Of a DNA stretch of 64,000 bases, positions 61,301 to 64,000 are shown in pieces (the first letter of the stretch is position 1; every line of letters begins with the position of its first letter). A program made the translations under genes and the position numbers. The notes beneath the pieces were generated by a model. That model was given only the letters and a program-made list of their open reading frames with translations, searched no databases and had not been told where the DNA came from. Source of the stretch: Bacteroidia bacterium (GTDB lineage: Bacteria; Bacteroidota; Bacteroidia; CAIKAF01); contig JACVCJ010000002.1 in assembly GCA_016742095.1 (NCBI GenBank), positions 97,309 through 161,308 on the forward strand, in the 5' to 3' direction.

Positions 61301-64000
61301 CCAGGTAACGGTGACCGTAAATCCGCTGCCGCTCGTAAATGCGGGACCCGATCAAACCATCTGTATCGGAGCTGCTGTAACACTGAACGGTTCCGGGGCC
61401 GTAACCTATACCTGGGATAACGGCGTAACGGACGGCGTGGCTTTCAACCCGACAACTACAACTACCTACACCGTAACCGGAACCGATGCCAATTCCTGCC
61501 AGAACGCTGACCAGGTAATCGTAACGGTGAACCCGCTACCACTCGTGAATGCGGGGGCCGATCAGACCATCTGTATCGGTGCGTCTGTTACACTGAGCGG
61601 TTCCGGAGCCGTAACCTATACCTGGGATAATGGCGTAACCGATGGCGTAGCTTTCAACCCGACAACTACGACAACGTACACTGTGACCGGAACCGATGCC
61701 AATACCTGTCAGAATACCGACCAGGTAACCGTGACCGTAAATATGCTGCCGCTTGTGAATGCAGGCGCCGATCAGACCATTTGCGTAGGCGCTTCTGTAA
61801 TACTCAACGGTTCCGGGGCAGTTTCTTACACCTGGGACAACGGCGTAACGAACGGCGTGGCCTTCAATCCTACCACAACAACCACCTATACCGTAACCGG
61901 AACGGACGCTAATACCTGTCAGAATACCGACCAGGTTACCGTGACCGTAAATCCGCTGCCACTCGTGAATGCGGGGGCCGATCAGATCATTTGCGTGGGC
62001 GCTTCTGTGACACTCAATGGTTCCGGAGCGGTTACGTACACTTGGGATAACGGCGTAACCGACGGTATAGCTTTCAATCCAACCACGACTACCACCTATA
62101 CCGTAACCGGTACGGATGCCAATGCCTGTCAGAATACCGACCAGGTTACCGTGACCGTAAATCCACTACCACTCGTGAATGCGGGGGCCGATCAGACCAT
62201 TTGTATCGGTGCATCTGTTACACTGAACGGTTCCGGAGCGTTGATTTATACCTGGGATAATGGCGTAACCGATGGCGTAGCCTTCAATCCGACAAGCACA
62301 ACTACCTATACCGTAACCGGAACAGATGCCAACAGCTGTCAGAACACAGACCAGGTAACCGTAACGGTGAATCCACTGCCAATAGTAAACGCAGGGGCCG
62401 ACCAGACCATTTGCGTAGGCGCTTCTGTAACACTGAACGGTTCCGGGGCAGTTTCTTACATCTGGGACAACGGCGTAACAAACGGCGTGGCTTTCAATCC
62501 TACCACAACAACCACCTATACCGTAACCGGAACGGATGCCAATACCTGTCAGAATACCGACCAGGTAACCGTGACCGTAAATCTGCTTCCGCTTGTAAAC
62601 GCAGGAGCCGATCAGACCATTTGTATCGGGGCTGCCGTGACACTGAGCGGTTCCGGGGCCGTAACCTATACCTGGGATAACGGCGTAACCGACGGTGTCG
62701 CTTTCAACCCGACAACTACGACAACATACACAGTGACCGGAACCGATGCCAATACCTGCCAGAACACCGACCAGGTGACTGTTACCGTAAATCCACTGCC
62801 GCTTGTGAATGCTGGGCCCGATCAGACCATCTGTATCGGAGCTTCTGTAACATTGAACGGTTCCGGGGCAGTTTCTTACACCTGGGACAACGGCGTAACC
62901 GACGGCGTGGCTTTCAACCCAACAACGACTACCACCTATACCGTAACCGGAACGGATGCCAATACCTGTCAGAATACCGACCAGGTAACCGTGACCGTAA
63001 ATATGTTGCCTGTAGTAGATGCCGGTCCCGACCAGGCGATCTGCGATGGTTCGTCCATCACCCTTTCCGGGTCGGGCGCCGTTTCCTACGCCTGGGATAA
63101 CGGGGTAAACGACGGAGTACCTTTTACGCCCGCAACCACGGCTACCTACACGGTGACCGGAACGGATGCGAACAGCTGCCAGAGCAGTGACCAGGTAACC
63201 ATCACCGTAAACACCATTCTGCCCGTAAATGCCGGCCCGGACCAGACCGTATGCTCGGGAACGCCCGTTACGCTTTCCGGTTCCGGAGCGGTAACCTATA
63301 CCTGGGATAACGGGATAACAGACGGGGTAACATTTGTCCCCACCAGCACCCTCACCTATACGGTGACCGGTACCGACGCGAATAACTGCCAGAATACCGA
63401 CCAGGTAACCATTACCGTGAACATAAGACCGGTAGTGGGCGCGGGCCCTGATCAGACCGTATGTGCGGGCACTTCGGTGACCTTAAACGGTTCCGGGGCC
63501 GTAACCTACACCTGGGATAACGGCGTTACCGACGGCGTGGCCTTTGTACCTGCTTCCACCATAACCTATACGGTGATCGGAACCGATGCCAACACCTGTC
63601 ACGATACCGACCAGGTGACCGTAAATGTGAACCCGCTGCCGCTCGTGAATGCAGGTGCCGATCAGACGGTCTGCGCCGGAACTTCGGTGACCTTAAGCGG
63701 CTCTGGTGCGGTTTCGTATACCTGGGATAACGGCATAACCGATGGGGTAAGCTTCGTTCCTGCCGCCACCACCACCTATACCGTAACCGGAACGGATGCC
63801 AATACCTGTCAGAATACCGACCAGGTAACCGTAACGGTGAACCCGCTGCCGCTCGTAAATGCGGGGCCCGATCAGACCATCTGTATCGGTGCTGCCGTGA
63901 CACTCAATGGTTCCGGAGCGGTTACGTACACCTGGGATAACGGCGTAACCGATGGCGTAGCCTTCAATCCGACCACTACAATTACCTACACAGTTACCGG
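55362..64000 (+). CDS. giant repeat surface protein (3' end outside window)
   Basis: At least 2,879 residues; the frame is open to the window end. In order: signal peptide (about 1-20, ending PVFS), a CUB-like domain (about 33-143, CSGTFYDN, DFLTIYDG), a PKD domain (about 165-235, WSFGDGT), a P-domain-like segment (about 290-443, HSYLGDLRIRLICP), two Ig-like units, thirteen 81-residue type A repeats (586-1638) and at least eighteen 70-residue type B repeats (1639 on). Each repeat has two Cys. No T9SS or gliding C-terminal domain is in view, but one is expected further on. It resembles SprB-like adhesins in style. Functions: cell-surface adhesion or gliding support, inferred. Confidence 0.9.
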   Translation, partial: MRNLVAGIVVSLGLAFPVFSQNINMSNGSGTACSGTFYDNGGSGNYSNNQTLTYTICPSVAGNRVVMNFTTFALENNYDFLTIYDGNNTSAPTLGTYTGTSGPGLVSATSANTTGCLTFVFISNSSGVAAGWVAGISCATPCQTISSNLVSSSPAANSGIIRICQGQTVTFNGSGTFSNSGAGATYLWSFGDGTTGSGTSVTHTYPNPGSYLVNLTITDPSGCHNSNHLNQVVQVSTTPTINLTASPATLCVGATSALNATVTPTPFTANCTPPVSGTTFLPDGSGVSYTTAVNVNCYGPFQTVSSAADIQSVCLNLEHSYLGDLRIRLICPNGQSMTLKAYPGGGGTYLGSPLDDPAVGPGTGSTYCFTPSATTLLVSGPTVTAGSPAGNSIAAGNYMPVNPFSNMVGCPLNGAWTIEVTDNLAVDNGYIFNWDVTFAPGLTPANLSFTPTIVSQGWVPAAGLTNVNATQANVTPTTPGSNCYTYSVTDNFGCTYTQNICVNATAGPTVNITPATLTICAGQTINLSATGATSYTWTGPNGFSAGTANISIPNATVAASGTYTVTGVNASGCSTTVTRNVVVNPLPATPNFTVNSPLCTGATLSLNGPTVAGATYVWSGPNGFTSSLEDPSVTSVTAAAAGTYSLYIVAGGCTSATATQNVVVNPTPATPNFTTNSPVCAGNTLNLNGPTVAGATYVWSGPNGFSSSVEDPSISAVTAAAAGTYSLYVVVNGCTSATATQNVVINPLPPTPNFTTNSPLCQGQQLNLYGPNIAGANYYWSGPGGFTQSGTNANIGNVTVANAGTYSLYVVVNGCTSATATQNVVINPTPATPNFTSNSPICAGGTLSFNAPTVAGATYVWSGPNGFTSAVEDPSIASVTTAASGTYSLYVVVNGCTSATATGNVVVNPIPATPNFTTNSPVCAGFTLNLNGPTVAGATYVWSGPNGFTSSLEDPAIPSATTAASGTYSLYVVVSGCTSATATQNITVNPIPATPNFTTNSPVCAGFTLNLNGPTVAGATYVWSGPNGFTSSLEDPAITSVTTAASGTYSLYVVVNGCTSATATQNVTINPIPATPNFTTNSPVCAGSTLNFNAPTVAGATYVWSGPNGFTSALEDPSITSVTTAASGTYSLYVVVNGCTSATATQNVTINPIPATPNFTTNSPICAGSTLSLNGPTVAGATYVWNGPNGFTSSLEDPSVASATTAASGTYSLYVVVSGCTSATATQNVTVNPIPATPNFTTNSPVCAGFTLNLNSPTVAGATYVWSGPNGFSSSVEDPSITSVTTAASGTYSLYVVVNGCTSATATQNVTVNPIPATPNFTTNSPVCAGFTLNLNGPTVAGATYVWSGPNGFSSSIEDPAITSVTTAASGTYSLYVVVNGCTSATATQNVTINPIPATPNFTTNSPVCAGFTLNLNGPTVAGATYVWSGPNGFSSSVEDPTITSVTTAASGTYSLYIVVNGCTSATATQNVTINPIPATPNFTTNSPVCAGFTLNLNGPAVAGATYVWSGPNGFTSAVEDPSITSVTTAASGTYSLYVVVNGCTSATATQNVTINPIPATPNFTTNSPVCAGFTLNFNAPTVAGATYVWSGPNGFTSSLEDPSIPSATTAASGTYSLYVIVSGCTSATATLNATVNPLPNVNAGPDQTICIGAAVTLSGSGAVTYTWDNGVTNGVAFNPTSTTTYTVTGTDANTCQNTDQLTVTVNPLPIVDAGADQTVCAGTSVTLSGSGAVSYTWDNGVTNGVAFVPAATTTYTVTGTDANTCQNTDQVTVTVNPLPLVNAGPDQTICIGASVTLNGAGAVTYTWDNGVTDGVAFNPTTTTTYTVTGTDANTCQNTDQVTVTVNPLPNVNAGPDQTICIGAAVTLSGSGAVTYTWDNGVTDGVAFNPTTTTTYTVTGTDANTCQNTDQVTVTVNPLPIVNAGADQTICVGASVTLNGSGAVTYTWDNGVTNGVAFNPTTTTTYTVTGTDANSCQNTDQVTVTVNPLPLVNAGPDQTICIGAAVTLNGSGAVTYTWDNGVTDGVAFNPTTTTTYTVTGTDANSCQNADQVIVTVNPLPLVNAGADQTICIGASVTLSGSGAVTYTWDNGVTDGVAFNPTTTTTYTVTGTDANTCQNTDQVTVTVNMLPLVNAGADQTICVGASVILNGSGAVSYTWDNGVTNGVAFNPTTTTTYTVTGTDANTCQNTDQVTVTVNPLPLVNAGADQIICVGASVTLNGSGAVTYTWDNGVTDGIAFNPTTTTTYTVTGTDANACQNTDQVTVTVNPLPLVNAGADQTICIGASVTLNGSGALIYTWDNGVTDGVAFNPTSTTTYTVTGTDANSCQNTDQVTVTVNPLPIVNAGADQTICVGASVTLNGSGAVSYIWDNGVTNGVAFNPTTTTTYTVTGTDANTCQNTDQVTVTVNLLPLVNAGADQTICIGAAVTLSGSGAVTYTWDNGVTDGVAFNPTTTTTYTVTGTDANTCQNTDQVTVTVNPLPLVNAGPDQTICIGASVTLNGSGAVSYTWDNGVTDGVAFNPTTTTTYTVTGTDANTCQNTDQVTVTVNMLPVVDAGPDQAICDGSSITLSGSGAVSYAWDNGVNDGVPFTPATTATYTVTGTDANSCQSSDQVTITVNTILPVNAGPDQTVCSGTPVTLSGSGAVTYTWDNGITDGVTFVPTSTLTYTVTGTDANNCQNTDQVTITVNIRPVVGAGPDQTVCAGTSVTLNGSGAVTYTWDNGVTDGVAFVPASTITYTVIGTDANTCHDTDQVTVNVNPLPLVNAGADQTVCAGTSVTLSGSGAVSYTWDNGITDGVSFVPAATTTYTVTGTDANTCQNTDQVTVTVNPLPLVNAGPDQTICIGAAVTLNGSGAVTYTWDNGVTDGVAFNPTTTITYTVT
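57117..60275 (+). repeat. thirteen 243-bp (81-aa) type A repeats
   Basis: Unit starts lie at 57117 plus multiples of 243, to 60033. Each encodes TPNFTTNSPVCAG, then LNGPTVAGATYVWSGPNGF, EDPSITSVTTAASGTYSLY and GCTSATATQNV. Exact spacing without indels in 13 units shows strong length constraint. Units differ in about one tenth of residues, with repeated synonymous changes. They follow the unique N-terminal domains without interruption. Confidence 0.95.
60276..64000 (+). repeat. 210-bp (70-aa) type B repeats, 17 full plus one partial
   Basis: Units start at 60276 plus multiples of 210, the last beginning at 63846 and cut by the window end. Each encodes VNAGADQTICIGASVTL, then GSGAVTYTWDNGV, AFNPTTTTTYTV and GTDANTCQNTDQVTVTVN. 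DNA identity between units is very high, and no indel is seen. The array continues past the window. Confidence 0.95.

Noticed and set aside
55371..63903. Many long open frames on both strands inside the giant repeat protein
   Set aside because: They recur with the 243- or 210-bp repeat period and only reflect codon bias of the repeats in other frames. The frame starting at 55362 explains every unit.
57117..64000. Tandem repeats as a possible CRISPR array
   Set aside because: Units are 210-243 bp, in frame, with no separate spacers of constant length. They encode protein domains. No cas genes are present anywhere in the window.
1..64000. tRNA, rRNA, insertion sequences, transposases, prophage genes or integrases
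   Set aside because: I looked in every gap and found none that could be supported.

Overview
The window comes from a bacterium of the phylum Bacteroidota, most likely a Chitinophagaceae-like member of the Chitinophagia. The evidence is gliding-motility ABC transporter genes (gldA, gldF, gldG), two proteins ending in type IX secretion (T9SS) sorting domains, a GWxTD-domain protein, a bacillithiol-type YtxJ protein, and the repeated occurrence of the Bacteroidota -7 promoter box TAnnTTTG just ahead of genes, with hardly any Shine-Dalgarno sequences. Base composition is moderate throughout (about half GC by eye), with two clear AT-rich islands at about 18.6-19.8 kb and 51.4-52.2 kb.

Layout. 0-12.5 kb: end-truncated ung, a tiny lipoprotein, ytxJ, a large T9SS-exported multidomain protein, an OsmC protein, lipA, a Dps ferritin, a candidate small RNA, an exported protein of unknown function, a flotillin/NfeD pair and a DtxR-type metal regulator. 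12.5-22.7 kb is the accessory part: a 116-bp tandem repeat, several hypothetical genes separated by arrays of the hexamer AGTCCG, an SDR/AraC pair, a compact Rhs-core toxin with a lipoprotein immunity candidate, a GT39-type glycosyltransferase and a divergent DNA-methyl repair gene. 22.7-33.8 kb: a four-gene minus-strand cluster (rarA, lipoprotein, barrel-like protein, T9SS protein), gldA, gltA, rpsO and pnp. 33.9-48.7 kb: methyltransferase, VOC protein, coaD, a thioredoxin-fold protein lacking its CxxC, a GWxTD protein, an arginase-family enzyme, DUF983, PAP2, obg, yebC, the gldF-gldG-DUF4340 operon, dnaN and nth. 48.7-54.7 kb: an eIF1/SUI1 protein, a biotin carrier/kinase-like/HAD operon, a mosaic coiled-coil protein, two paralogous four-cysteine lipoproteins and a ZIP transporter/Fur-family regulator pair. 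54.9-64.0 kb: a small exported protein followed by the first 2,879 codons of a giant surface protein that runs off the window. It has a signal peptide, CUB-like, PKD and P-like domains, thirteen 81-residue repeats and at least eighteen 70-residue repeats.

How it fits together. Gld proteins, T9SS cargo and the giant repeat protein suggest a surface-gliding, adhesin-displaying cell. Core genes (gltA, rpsO, pnp, dnaN, coaD, obg, rarA, lipA) are interleaved with these. The most unusual items are the short secreted Rhs-core toxin and immunity pair, the highly homogenised repeat protein with a visible three-unit higher-order period, the AGTCCG arrays that even supply stop codons, a near-perfect palindrome made of two face-to-face promoters, and a palindrome covering the start of a ZIP-Fur operon. 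All protein assignments were made by reading motifs; no database search was possible.
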